In this document: positions 10,974 to 22,140 of the stretch, in pieces | How positions within the stretch are numbered: position 1 is the stretch's first letter | Layout: each line of letters opens with the position of its first letter | Assembly: GCA_032164245.1 (NCBI GenBank) | Contig: JAVMKO010000002.1 | Span: forward strand, 61,165,840-61,229,839 | Source of the DNA: Sternotherus odoratus | Lineage: Eukaryota; Chordata; Testudines; Kinosternidae | Reading direction: 5' to 3' | Length of the DNA: 64,000 nt | Notes under the pieces: model-generated | What the model saw: the letters and a program-made list of their open reading frames with translations, nothing else | Databases searched by the model: none | Told to the model about the DNA's origin: nothing | Translations under genes and position numbers: made by a program

Positions 10974-13900
10974 ACTGCCTGAACCACTGTGCCACAGTAT
11001 GGTGGGGAGGGGGTCTGAGTCCAGGTCCTATACTTGATTCCTCACTTACCCGCTAGTAGGAACATGGAATGCTCAATGGCAACAAGTGGCAGCAAGTTCC
11101 ACTGTCAAGAGAAAGAACATCTTCTTAAGCAACCCTCTTTGACTGACATGTAGAGTGACGGGCTCTAAAGGGAGTCCTCTGCAGCTGACCTCAGCCAGAA
11201 AGAGTCAGTGCAATGAAGAGCATTTGAAGATGAAGGGATCAAAGGAAGCGACTTAGGTGATCCCAGAAGATGTTCCCAAAAGGAATGTTAGGTGTGGATG
11301 TGCATGTGGTGCACTTCATATCTGCAAGAGAGAGACAGATGTAAATGTGACATATTCTGAAATAACGCACTTGTCTCCTTTCTCTGGGATAAAGGTCACA
11401 CCCCACTTCAGTCCTCTATTGCAACCTGACAATGAACGGGCATGTGCAGAAATTGTATATTCCACCCCGCTCCATGTAGGGAAGTAACGCAAGGTAGCAA
11501 TTTTCAACAGATGAAAGGGTTCTGGAGAACTACAGGGTTTTATACAAAAAAGATGACTATGACTAATCCTCAAGGAGATGTCAGCAAAACCAGAATGAAT
11601 TACAATAATCTTTTTAAAGTTATAGCCAATGTAAATGTTAGGCCAAGTCCCAGGTCGGTGGAAAGTGGCACTGGTTCTGGGGTGAGTCAAAAACCAGCCT
11701 ATTTTCAAGTTATGGTTCACATGCAGCCTAGAATGGCAGCCTTCTTGCAAGAACAGCAGATCTGACCAGATTTCTACAAATGCAAATTGCAAGATTAGTT
11801 CCTCTCATGAGATTTCCAGCAGTTGGTCCTGAAGGTTTATGAGAATAGTTTGTAAGATTTCAGCATCATTGCTGAGCTCTGGTGTGGCCTTAAACCCAAA
11901 CCTGAAGTACAGGCCGAAATCTAATCTCAGTCTGTAGCATGACTTCCTGATTCATTCATCTATGAATTTTATACTGCAGGGCTGAAATGACAACAAATGG
12001 AGCAAAAATTATATTAAAAGTGTTTTGTAATTATCTTGGCAGCACATTAGCAGCAATTACGAGGAAATTGCAATTAACCACACATTTTATGGGTTTAATT
12101 TTCTTTTCAGTGAGTGCGATTGTTTTGCAATTGTTACTTCTCAATGTTAGTTAAAATATTTAAAGCAAAGGAGACAACCAAGTTGCATGAGGCAGATCAT
12201 TTTGTTGAGAATAAGCTCAGGTTGTTTCAAAATAAGGAATTCTTTATTAAAGAGTCAAGTCAACTGCTCTGAATTGCAAGCTGCATCCCTACATGGCACC
12301 TGTACATTCTGATGTGTTGTCATAACCCTCAGAGCTATGTAAACAAGCAAGTCCTATCGTGTTGCCGGCTGACTCCAGTAATCACAGAGACAGACAAAGT
12401 GATCTCCTAAGAAGTCAAGTATATAAAAATAATGGGAATTAATTAATTAATTTTTTTTAAAGTGGAAAAGTTAAGCAAGCACAAGGATTTTTGGAAGAAT
12501 TCTGATAGAGGCAAAGGCCAATCACTTCAACCATAGGTGCATACACGTTTAGACATCTAAATCCAGATTGAAATGGCCTGATTTTCAAAGGAGCTGAGCA
12601 CTTGTCATGCCTCCTAAAGTAATTGGAAATGGCAGGAAACTGCTCGGCACCTCTGGAAATAAAGCCATTTATTTAAGTGCCTACATTTTAGCATCTAGGT
12701 TTGAAAAATTGGGCTGTAATATTTACTGTACTGTCCATTAAAAAAGGTTCTATTGCCCACAAAGGCTTCTCAGCTTCGGCGAACCCAGGTGAATGAAGTA
12801 CTGGTGATAGGTGCCCAGGTCACAGTACTAGAAACCAGATTCTTAGTTGGTACAAGATGGCATAAGTCTATTGAAGTAGATGGAGCTATGCCAATGAACA
12901 CCAGATGGGGATCTGGCCAAGCAAATACAGTGCATGGGCAGCAACAAGGTGACCATCTCCAAACCATTCTGGCATTTCACCTGATCAGCAAGACCACATC
13001 AGAAATGATAGGTCAATTCAGTCTTCACCACATTTTGATGGTCATCAGATTTCCCCAACCATAGAACCATGTGCTGTTATTGGACTTCAGGGGTGGGGCT
13101 TTCAAAACTGCTATGTAATGGCCCACAGTGGGAACAGGGTTAGGTGAAAACTAGGTGCTTTTGAAAATCCTACCCTCGAAGTCTATTCTTGCCCAGCATA
13201 CCGTTTAGGGAGTGAAACACACTATCCATTGGACTCTATTTAAAACAAGAGGCAATAATATTTGGGGATGGGTGGTGTTGTGGGGAGGAGAATAATCCTG
13301 ATGATGATTTTATAAATGCATAACTCAAAGCAAAACAAGCAATTTTGTATAGTGCTCTGACAGGTGCTCAGTCTAATTTTCAGACTCCCCTTCTGCTCTC
13401 ATTTGCAGATCAAAAGAGCTTCCCTCGAAGATGTTCAATTAGCCAGTTGAGACATCAGTACCAAGCTGCTGAGAAGAATCAAGCTTTCAGACACATTCTG
13501 TGTTTTACATTCATGCTACCTGCAAAAATTGATAACCCCAAAACACTCTTAAATAGAGCAAAGAAAAATGCATAAATGAGAAAGCCTTGACCCCGCATCC
13601 ATTTCAATACCAACTTCTTTTAACCATCCCATCTGCAACAAGTGCAAGTGGAGACTTTATTGAAGGTCTGGATTTTGGTCTCAAATGTTCAAGGATTTGC
13701 CAGAAAGCAGTTCCTCAAATTATCTCTGGCAACCCGAGCCCTCTCGGGAACTGTATGGCAGATAAGCTCTTACAAACCATTAATCATTCAACCTTGGCAA
13801 CTAGCAGCTGGTGGTAGAATGCTTTATTTGGAAGCCTTGTGCTCAGAGAGGTAGCCACATAAATGTTATTAATGAATATTAGGAAAGAGCGATGTGCAAA

Positions 13901-15150
13901 AGGTCATCATCATCATCGTGCTGCACTTAGACCTTTCAAAAAATTCCCTTCTCTTGTTCAGATTTCTCTGACACCACAATGCCTGATACTAAAATACACA
14001 GATTTCTATAGGGAGATTTAGCTCTTTTCAACTTTTCACTTGACGTTTGCAATATATAATATTTAGTTTGCCAAACCTCTGAGCAAATTATAAGGGGAGG
14101 CTTCAGCCAGGAGTTTAGTCTCTTTTCAGATTGCCTGGCCTTCCACAAATTCTCTTTTGCCTCTAGTACACTCAGTTGCAGCATGAGTACCGCTGAATAA
14201 ATAAACACACCTGAAAGGTGTTCTGCAGCTCTCCAGGTATATGTTAATGTGAGTGCCCCCCAGTGGTACTGTGCTGTTATTATAGGTTGAGGGGGGAAAG
14301 ACACTTGTTACAGTGCAATAATAACCTGTTCCTGCACAAGGCATCAGATTTCCTATCAAGGTAGCCTTACTGTACCATGCAAGCAAAGCAAGTAAAATAA
14401 ACTGTTGGGCTCACCCTCGGTAAAGGAAATCTGGAAATCCTATCAGTAGTATGGGAACCAAGCAATGAAGCTCTTCACAGTGACTGAAGCTGGAGATTTT
14501 AACAATGCTACTGAGGGCTGGGTTCAGCTGCAACTGTGAATTCATTGTTATGCTTATTGTTAGTATTGCCTAGCCATGTCTTTGAGGTGTACGGGCTTAA
14601 CATAGAAATGACAGCACCTGATTTAGAGCGGCTGCTCCTATTCAGTTCAGTTGCGGCTAAGGTTGTAAGCCTCATTTGTCAGGACTATATGACTCAGCCT
14701 CAGAAATTCACTCTGGCCTAGAACCTAGCAAACAGTGTCTCAGCCTAGGAGCAGTTTATCTCCCAAAGGTGGGTCTCATTGAATATACAAGTGACAAAAT
14801 CATACAGGGTTTTCTAATGGAGTGGCATTGCACAGGCGTCAAGCTGGTGTGTCAGAGAGGTGAATCAATTGCCCAAATGAAGGCAGGAGTCCGCAGGAAT
14901 CTCTCATACAGCATTAGCTGGAGGTGGAGGGGGTGGAGCTGAATCACGACCTTCCTGCATGTCTTGGCCATGGCCCCTCCCTGACTCTGCGCCACCCACT
15001 TTGCTATCCAGTTCCAAGTCCCCTGGCAGAGCAGACTTTGGGGTTCCTAGTGCTTCTGCCACTGCCCTTCTCAGGCAAACTCTCTACCACCAGAGATTAT
15101 ATCCTGTCTTACGCTGGAGGACATTGTGATGCCCCAGTGCTGACCCAGTG
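10974..15150. other. No gene seen; old palindromic repeats
   Basis: No coding region is supported. Relics of two old palindromic repeats are visible: 'ggcctgattttcaaaggagctgagca...cagcac' at 12500-12720 and 'ttgaagtagatggagctatgcc...ggatctggcc' at about 12838-12918. A TTAA-rich tract lies at 12437-12460. The open frame at 11316-11792 (minus, 158 codons) has no recognisable domain and no family resemblance, and I do not call it a gene. Confidence 0.5.
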
Positions 15151-15221
15151 CTGTATAACTGCTTGGTCTCAAGGGGAAAAGACAGCTTTTCTTTTCCCCT
15201 TGAGACCAAGCAGTTATACAG
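15151..15221. repeat. Perfect 31-bp inverted repeat with 9-nt loop
   Basis: The left arm 15151-15181 (CTGTATAACTGCTTGGTCTC...) is the exact reverse complement of the right arm 15191-15221. The spacer 15182-15190 is ACAGCTTTT. Transcribed in either direction it would form a 31-bp hairpin. The perfect match implies a recent origin or selection. It lies in otherwise featureless sequence. Confidence 0.95.
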
Positions 15222-15752
15222 TTGCTGTTGTCCCCAGCACAGTTCAAAATATTATTACTTACCTTCAATATAATAAAAACAAATAATTAGCAGAAAGATA
15301 GGAAAGTGCCGCCTTGCCAATCAGCTGACATAGAGGGTCCAATCTTGTACTTAAGTAGTTTTTGGTCTCAGAAAGGAATGTAGGACAAGACCTGTGGTTG
15401 GTGACATAGAAAGTTCTGCTTGACAGATGAATGCAGTAAAACCAATTGGAATGCAGGGGAATGTGGACTGTCCATTTCCTTTTTTTCTAATCGTGGACTT
15501 CAGCCTCTGTGTTGAAGATATAAAAGATCATTTACCCTCTATCTTTGCTAAAAAAATTCTGATAAGTAACAGAGTTGACCAGAAAACACCTTTCCAAATC
15601 TCCAGTATTTATCTGTCCTTCATCTGCTGCGCTGGACATAGTTTTCCATATTGACTGACATACAAGGAATAATCGGTGCGGTTAAAATGTGATTACAGAA
15701 AAAAAAAAAAATTTGCCAAGGGAAGTACAGTAAATACATATAACTAACTGTC
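15222..15752. other. No gene seen
   Basis: AT-rich sequence without a recognisable gene or repeat. A poly-A tract lies at about 15697-15711. Confidence 0.5.
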
Positions 15753-16140
15753 CTGACTTTCAGAGATCTTGAGCACCCACTACTCCTGGTGACTGCACCT
15801 TTCAAAATCACTCCACTTATTTGGTGCCTCATTTTGGATTTAGGTGCCTAACTTTCAGGGGCGGCTCTAAGGTTTTTGCCGCCCCAAGTGCGGAAGTTCC
15901 ACGGCATGCCTGCGGGAGGTCCATGGGTCCCGCGGTCTCATCGCCCCCGCCACCAAAATGGCGCCGAATCCGCATCAGCCATGGATCTCCCCCCGAAATT
16001 CCGCCGAAGACAGCCTGACTGCCGCCCTAATGACGAAAGTCAGGCCACCCCCCACAGCTTGCTGCCCCACGCACACGCTTGGAGCGCTTGGAGCCGGCCC
16101 TGTTAACTTTAGGCACCCAAGTCTGAAAATGTCATCCTCA
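15753..16140. repeat. Old palindromic repeat interrupted by a hAT MITE
   Basis: The left part 'ctgactttcagagatcttgagcaccc...ggatttaggtgcctaacttt' and the right part 'ttaactttaggcacccaagtctgaaaatg' belong to one copy. The phrase is resumed exactly across the insertion at 15856-16102. Confidence 0.6.
15856..16102. mobile_element. hAT-type MITE (CAGGGGCGGCTC ends)
   Basis: The left end is CAGGGGCGGCTCTAAGG and the right end is GGAGCCGGCCCTG, roughly complementary. Flanking octamers are ctaacttt (15848-15855) and ttaacttt (16103-16110), one mismatch. It is 247 bp, GC-rich and without coding capacity. Confidence 0.75.
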
Positions 16141-16459
16141 CCTATTTACTCACCCTTCCAATTAGATACAGAGATGGGAGGAGTCAGTCTTTGTTTTACA
16201 CAACTCAAGTAATAGCAAGTCCACAATTTCTCTTTGGATATTATTCCACTGGCTACGAGAGCTTACTGCAGGGATATTTTTCCTAAAAATCTGATGGTCA
16301 CAAAAGCTTTCTCTGCTTTTCAATTCAAAATATATTTGCCTTCTTTCTTCTATTGTTTTAGAGGGGGTTTCATGTTCAGTTGAAGTCCCGTATCAATACG
16401 TTTGGATAATAAACTCCTCTGTGTATCCACAAAATAGTTATTAGGCAGGAACTGTGTAA

Positions 16460-17105
16460 GTATCCTCCCACTGCTCTGCCAGTGTAGCTCAACCATGACC
16501 ATGAGGGGCTATTTTAGGGATGAGACAATGGTTCCATCTCTATACCTATTCCATCTGCAGTACCCCCACAGGCTCACTGAGTCTCCCCTGCCCAGGGAAC
16601 CCCCACCCACTATCCCCACCTTATCTCAGTCTATGGGCTACTGCCAGTCACCATCTAGCCCCAGTGCACTGGGGCTGACTGCAGTCTGTATAAGCCAGTC
16701 ATCATGGGCAAGGAGGGTTGGCCTGCTGCCTCTACCTACCCGAGGGCTGCCCCCTGCCTTTTTGGGCTGTACCCTAGGCCCTGCAACCTGGGGGGTTTCC
16801 AGGCTGGAGCTTCCTCAGCTCCTCTAGCCTTCCTCCAGCCCTGCTCCACTCCAGGTGCCCTGTCAAGCTCCCCAACAGCCAGGCCAGTCTGCCTCCACTG
16901 CTAGAGGAGACTCTCTGTGCACCAAACTCTGGGCCCTTTTATCAGGGCCAGCTGGGCCCTAATTGACCCGGCTCCAGCTGTGGCTGCTCCGCCCCAGCTG
17001 CTTTCACTTTTGCAGGCCTCTTCTGGGCTCCCTTTCCCCAGCCACAACCCTTAGCAGGGCTGTTTTAACTCAATTTCTGCTGGAGTGGGGCAGCTGCCCT
17101 GCTAC
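16460..17105 (-). mobile_element. Probable solo LTR, antisense (Gypsy/ERV type)
   Basis: On the minus strand the sequence starts TGTAGCAGGGCAGCTGCCCC at 17105. It carries a TATA-like box, CTGATAAAAGGGCC, near 16935-16948, then a GC- and purine-rich leader. This layout, TG start then promoter then transcribed leader, fits an LTR. No internal gag or pol sequence adjoins it. The 16460 boundary is uncertain because I could not find a clean CA end or target duplication. The open frame at 16495-16827 is a by-product. Confidence 0.5.
16935..16948 (-). promoter_or_regulatory. TATA-like box of the antisense LTR
   Basis: The reverse complement reads GGCCCTGATAAAAGGGCCC. AATTAGGGCCCAGCTGG lies just upstream on that strand. 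This is a plausible Pol II core promoter for a retroelement. Activity is not shown. Confidence 0.4.
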
Positions 17106-17704
17106 ACTCACCGATGGATCTGCCCAAGAGAGAGCAGCCAATTATTGCTAATGTTGGTAGATTTGTTGTGATACAGACATTCCGCTAGGAACTAGACTCA
17201 AATTACTCAACCATTTCACTTATACCACTGAAAAGCTTTCATAGGATAATGATTAATTTCAGTCACTACCAAATTGGAATGGATATGAACAATTGACCAA
17301 GAAAGGTCTCCCAACACCTATCCACTGAGCCATCCAGTCCCCACAAATACAGTTTCATTTAACAAAATTACATTTGACAAGTGTTTAATCCCATTTATAC
17401 TTTAATCCCTTTTGGTATTTTAGAGAAAAAAAATTCAAAGCTGCCAAATATTAAGGAGTTAAAATTAGCTACTGAGCTTAGTTGTATCCTCCAGCTATAG
17501 ATTTCAGAAGAACTTTTAGCCCACCGACAAAGAGCTCCAATAATTTACTGTTGCTTTCTCACTCATGTATTTCTTTATACTCAGACCTTCCATGTGGCAG
17601 GTATCTGCTACCTTCCTACCTCAGGTGCTTATATACCTCACCTCATTGTAACATTGTAATATTTCAGAATTTTTAAGTATTTATCGTTACATCTCCCCCA
17701 TGTA

Positions 17705-17855
17705 GTTAGGGAGAACTATTATCTCAATTTCACAGGGTAAACTGAGGCACGGAGAGACTAAGCGACTAGCACAACGTCAAGTCTGTTGTAAAGAAGGGAC
17801 TTGAATGCAGGTGTCCCAAGTACCATGTTGGCATTTGCACCACTGGGCCATCTTT
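17705..17855 (-). mobile_element. MIR SINE relic, antisense
   Basis: The phrase 'cagggtaaactgaggcacggagagactaagcgac' followed by 'gggacttgaatgcaggtgtccc' matches the inverted MIR core ('aaactgaggcacagagaggttaagtgac...gaacccaggtct'). It is diverged, as expected for this ancient family. Confidence 0.7.
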
Positions 17856-18023
17856 CGTTCCTCAGATAGTGAAAATAAGCAGGTGCATAACTGATGAGGA
17901 AGATGGGTTGAGACACCCATGTAAGCAGAATGACAAGCTCAGAGGCAGGACCATTTAATGAAATGTGCAAAAGAGACCTAGCATGATCCATGCATCAGGC
18001 CGAGATGAAGCACAGAGAAAGGA

Positions 18024-18216
18024 AGGAGGAATAGCTCAGTGGTTTGAGCATTGGGCTGCTAAACCCAGGGTTGTGAGCTCAATCCTTGAGGGGGCCATTT
18101 AGGGATATGGGGCAAAAAAGTGTTGGATGATTTAATTTGGGATTGGTCTTGTTTTGAGCAGGGGGTGTTGGGCTAAATGAACTTCTGAGGTCCCTTCCAA
18201 CCCTGATATTCTATGA
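18024..18216 (+). mobile_element. tRNA-derived SINE with CR1-like tail (tortoise/Cry type)
   Basis: The head 'atagctcagtggtttgagcattggg' contains a Pol III A-box-like segment and 'gttgtgagctcaatcc' a B-box-like segment. The tail 'gggctaaatgaacttctgaggtcccttccaaccctgatattctatga' is a CR1 3' terminus. Turtle SINEs of this design are known to borrow the 3' end of their partner CR1, which supplies the reverse transcriptase. It is not a functional tRNA gene. Confidence 0.88.
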
Positions 18217-20448
18217 AAATGAAAACAATGCTCTAGTTTGTATATAACAGCACATGGTGGAGGTTGGACGTTCCTATCCATTTTCTGAAATGTCACCCCT
18301 TCTGCACCATGTATGCGTTGTCACCAAAAAGCACCTTCAACCATATGAGAAAGCAAAAGAATTGCTTGGATTCATGAGAAATGGGTGGTTAAATTATTCA
18401 TACCGATACCCGCACACCCATTCTTCCATGTTTTATTTTAGTGATGCCATCAGACGCTATTGTGCCTGCGCACCCCTGATTTTCACTTCGAGAGAGAGAT
18501 CTTGACCTACCCTCAACAGGATGCTGTTGAATAACGGTGATTCTGCTGCATGGCAGGAGGAAGTCATGGAATGCTGCTCAGAGTATTCCACATGCCTTGT
18601 CCATCCCAGAACAGTGCTATGTGGTGGCTCTGTCCATGCAAATTTGGGGGAGATTATTGTCAGGGTGGCTAGCCTGAAGTGGGTCCATTAGCCAAACCCT
18701 ACTTAGAGTGTAGCACTCTATAGCCAGTCTTACATTTCAGTTCCCAGTGTAGTAGCTGCAGAGATGCTTCATGTACTGGGGGATTCAAAACTCTCATGCT
18801 AAAATAGATAAACCAAGTGATGCCTATTTACTCAGAAGGATTTTTCCAAAGGCACAAAACAAGTCTCAGTACTGGTCATAATCTCTACTCTGTAAGAAAA
18901 CACTCCAAATTCAATCAATTGCTCTAAAAGTGTGTCTGGATTTTCCAAGAAAGAAGAGGGAATGAAATCCTTTTACTACATTAGTGTCCTTAGATTCTTT
19001 GTGATGAAGACTAAGCAGATGAAATGTGGATACAGGCCAGGATTTTTTGCTGGCCACAAAAAATATCCTTTTGCAAAAGAAAAGAGAAGATGACAGTAAA
19101 TATGCTTTATGAGGAAGGAAAGCTTGTTTGTGCCTAAGACATTGGAGAAATTGTTCAAGGACAGTTCATGCATATAAAATATGACCCTTGTATTACTGCC
19201 AAGGTCAAAGAGACCTAGAGCGACCTGCCACAAAATTGTGGTTTTGTATGTTCACTCGGGCCAGCTTATCTCTTTTTATTTCCTGCTTTGTTCACTGTAT
19301 TTTGGACATCAGTACCCCACCCCCACTTCCTGAATGCTTGGCACATTCCCCAAGATGTAAACAAATGTGTCCGAAGCAGAATACAGCCATTTCTAAGGTG
19401 ACCTACTGTTCCCCATCTTCTTGAGTTGCTGATTTCATTTGTTGGGGGAGGTGGGTTAAATTCCCTGAACATTAAATTCAAACATGCCTTGCAGTCATTT
19501 GTCTGGTTCTCAGGCACAAGACGCTGCTGGCAACAGATACTGTCTATCACCTGCTCACTCCCCAACTCTTCTGCTTAATCACAAGTGGTGAAACTGCAGT
19601 TGTACTACCTGCTGTTCATCTGTATATTATTGTTGTATTAACATGGAGGGGGTCTTTTTGACATATTTGCTTATAGAAGTCTGTTCCCCACTACACGTCT
19701 CTCTAGCCATGCACAGTGCAGAAGAATTTAGTTGAGTTATATGTTCCTTTTGGTTATTACTGTGCATGTTTTTCTTTTGTCACTCGTGGTAAACTAGAAT
19801 TTCACACTTGGTAGTGCTTCTCCCCGACTATCTTAGCAAAAAAAATTATAGTTATAGAGCAAACATGTAAACATTATCTTATAACATGAAATACAGATAT
19901 AAGTAGCATTAATACCTGTAGCATCCTGAAAGCATTCCATCAAGTCTAAAAAACTAAACACAGTCCTATAACTGTCATGTCTATCTGACCAGTACTAACA
20001 CACAGGCGAGCCAGACTGGTTTTCAGATATGCATTTCTCAGTGCTTAGTGAGACCCAGTGATGATGGCACAAGCTGGCACCTTACTTATGCTTAGATTAT
20101 TTGGGTTCAATGGGCCTCCTTGATGGGCAAGACCTAACACCTTCTATTGGAAGCCAGTATTTCTACATTAATTAATGCTCCTTTCCTGTTTGACAGCTTA
20201 CACAATTAAGAGGATTACAATGCAAACATTTAATATAACTTGATAATATGGGGTACAGATGTTATAAGTAAGACTGATACAGGCAACATCCTATAAGATT
20301 CCATAAAGTCTAAAACAGATCTTAATTTTATAAGAATGAATATTAAGATCTATTTGATTAAATTAAGATCTATTTTAACAATGCTAACACACATGTGAGC
20401 CAGCCTAGTTTCCAACTATGAACTTGTCACTGTTCAATAAGGCCTAGG
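18217..20448. other. No gene seen
   Basis: Two locally similar segments occur near 19880-20060 and 20220-20420 ('aacatgaaatacagatataagtagcatt...' and 'acagatgttataagtaagactgatac...catcctataagattcc...cacatgtgagccagc'). They suggest an old direct duplication of a repeat. No coding region is supported. Confidence 0.5.
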
Positions 20449-20577
20449 GAACGGCGAGCCATGGCCACTTGGAGCTGCGAGTGGCCGTACCTGTGGACAC
20501 TCAGGTAAACAAGGCGTCTTGTGGCCCCTCCAGGGGCTTACTCTGAACAAGCTGCAAACCAAGTTTGGGAACCCCTG
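20449..20577. mobile_element. hAT MITE 3' fragment
   Basis: The text 'cggcgagccatggccacttggagctgcgag...gtaaacaag...ccaggggcttac...caaaccaagtttgggaacccctg' is the right half of a hAT MITE related to the 334-bp hairpin elements. The left half is missing. Confidence 0.65.
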
Positions 20578-20997
20578 CTGTAATTCATTGTTCCAAGCTC
20601 AAGTGATGTTTCGGGGTGGGTCATTCTGAAGCAATCTGCATTCTATAGTACTAGAGGCCGGTAAGGGATAATACATCCGCCACTGAATCTCATCGCAGCT
20701 GCTCCTTGCTGCTGCTCTTAGTTTCATAAATTCACTTTTAAATGTCAGATCCATTGTTTTGGCCAGACTGAAGTCTTCAAAACAAATCCAGGCATATCTG
20801 GACTATTTACTTGCTATATATAGGACAAAATAAAAACCACATCTACAATGTGAAGTAATGACAACATGTGGAACACTTCCCAGACAGGAATACAGCAAAC
20901 TGTGGGAAAGAAGAGGAATTATCTCACAAAAGAGCTACTGTGCATGTGAAACACCAGCTCCGATCATATTCTGCTACTGAATCTGATTGGGTCATTT

Positions 20998-21228
20998 CAG
21001 ACTGGAAATAAAGTGAAAATTTTTGATGGTAACAGTAATTAACCATTGCAACAATTTTCCAAGCATTGGAGTGAAATCTCCAACAGTGACAATTTTTAAA
21101 TCAAGGTTGGAAGTCTTTCTAACAGATCTGCTCTAGGAATTATTTTGGGGAAGTTCTATGGGCTGTGCTAAACTGGAGGTCAAATTAAATGATCACTAAG
21201 GTACCTTCTGGCCTTAGAATCTATGGGG
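20998..21228 (+). mobile_element. CR1 LINE 3' end fragment
   Basis: It shows the CR1 3' text 'actggaaataaagtg', 'ttaaccattgcaacaattttccaagc', 'tttttaaatcaaggttggaag' and 'aggaattattttggggaag', and ends 'gccttagaatctatgg'. The same 3' terminus appears inverted as the tail of the SINE at 37013-37192. Confidence 0.85.
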
Positions 21229-21377
21229 AAAATGCCCTTTGATATGGGGAACTGGGAAATTTGGGAACCTTTAGGCAACTAAAAGACATGAGTGTAAAAC
21301 AAATCCATCATCTCCGCTATTTTTAACAGTTTTGGTGAATCTCTTTGCAAAAAAACACAGTTGTTTTAAAAGTATTT

Positions 21378-21689
21378 GTTTAAATCAGCGATTCTCAAAC
21401 TTTTTGAGACCGCGACCCCTTTTCCTGCTCCGTCGGCGCAGCGCAACCCCTCCAGTCCGTGCCACGGGCGGGCTGCCGGCTGCGCTCCGGCCCCCAGTCT
21501 CCGCAGCGGGTGGGCTGCCGGCTGTGCCCCAGCCCCAGTCCCCGCCGGGGGCGGGCTGCCGGCTGCGCTCCGGCCCCCAGTCCCCACCGCAAGTTGCGGT
21601 GGCAGGAGCTCTCGACCCCCCGGGGAGCGCTCGGCGACCCCCCCCCCCGGGGGGTTGCGACCCCCAGTTTGAGAAACCCTGGTTTAAAT
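21378..21689. repeat. 8-bp target duplication pair (GTTTAAAT)
   Basis: GTTTAAAT occurs at 21378-21385 and 21682-21689, perfectly matched around the hAT element. Confidence 0.85.
21386..21681. mobile_element. hAT MITE (CAGCGATTCTCAAAC ends), 296 bp
   Basis: It starts CAGCGATTCTCAAACTTTTTG and ends CAGTTTGAGAAACCCTG, with a perfect 8-bp duplication. The interior has GC-rich near-repeats of 'gggctgccggctgcgctccggcccccagt'. It has no transposase. Confidence 0.85.
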
Positions 21690-21725
21690 GATATGGTCAA
21701 ATCCATCAAATGCATACTGTTAGAT

Positions 21726-22140
21726 CAGTGTTTTTCAAACCATGGATCACAACCCACTACTGGGTCATGGCATGTAAGACGCTGGGTCACCTTGCTCCAA
21801 TCAGTACGACCGACCAGGACGTTAAAAGTCCCGTCAGCAGCACTGCCCAGCTAAAGCAGGTTAGTGCCTACCTGCTCCGACATCGCGCTGCGCCCCACAA
21901 GCAGCCAGGAGTGGATCCAGCTTCTAGGCAGGGGGCCACAGAGCTCTGTGCACTGCCCCTACCGCAAGCACTGGCTCCACACACTGCACTTCCCAGCCAA
22001 TGGGAACGGGGGAGTTCCTGCGGGTGAAAGCCAGACCTGCTGCTGGCCACTTCTAGGGTGCAACTGAGCTGCCGGAGGTAAATCTGTGCCCCAACCCCCT
22101 ACCCCAATTCTCTCCCACACCCAGAACCCCACCCCGCAGC
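21726..22140. mobile_element. hAT MITE, right end missing
   Basis: The left end CAGTGTTTTTCAAACCATGG and the interior ('gggtcatggcatgtaagacgctgggtc', 'ggccacagagctctgtg', 'gagctgccggaggtaa', then 'ccccaaccccctaccccaa') match a hAT family I know from turtle DNA. No matching right terminus is found, so it is truncated near 22140. Confidence 0.65.

Noticed and set aside
11316..11792. 158-codon minus-strand frame
   Set aside because: No domain, no splice context and no family resemblance. Length is compatible with chance in AT-rich DNA.
18028..18096. Possible tRNA gene
   Set aside because: A/B-box-like text is present, but the CR1-type tail and diverged arms identify a SINE, not a functional tRNA.
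20220..20450. Second mobile element similar to 19880-20060
   Set aside because: The two stretches are similar in wording, but I could not define ends, termini or duplication. Noted only in the region entry.
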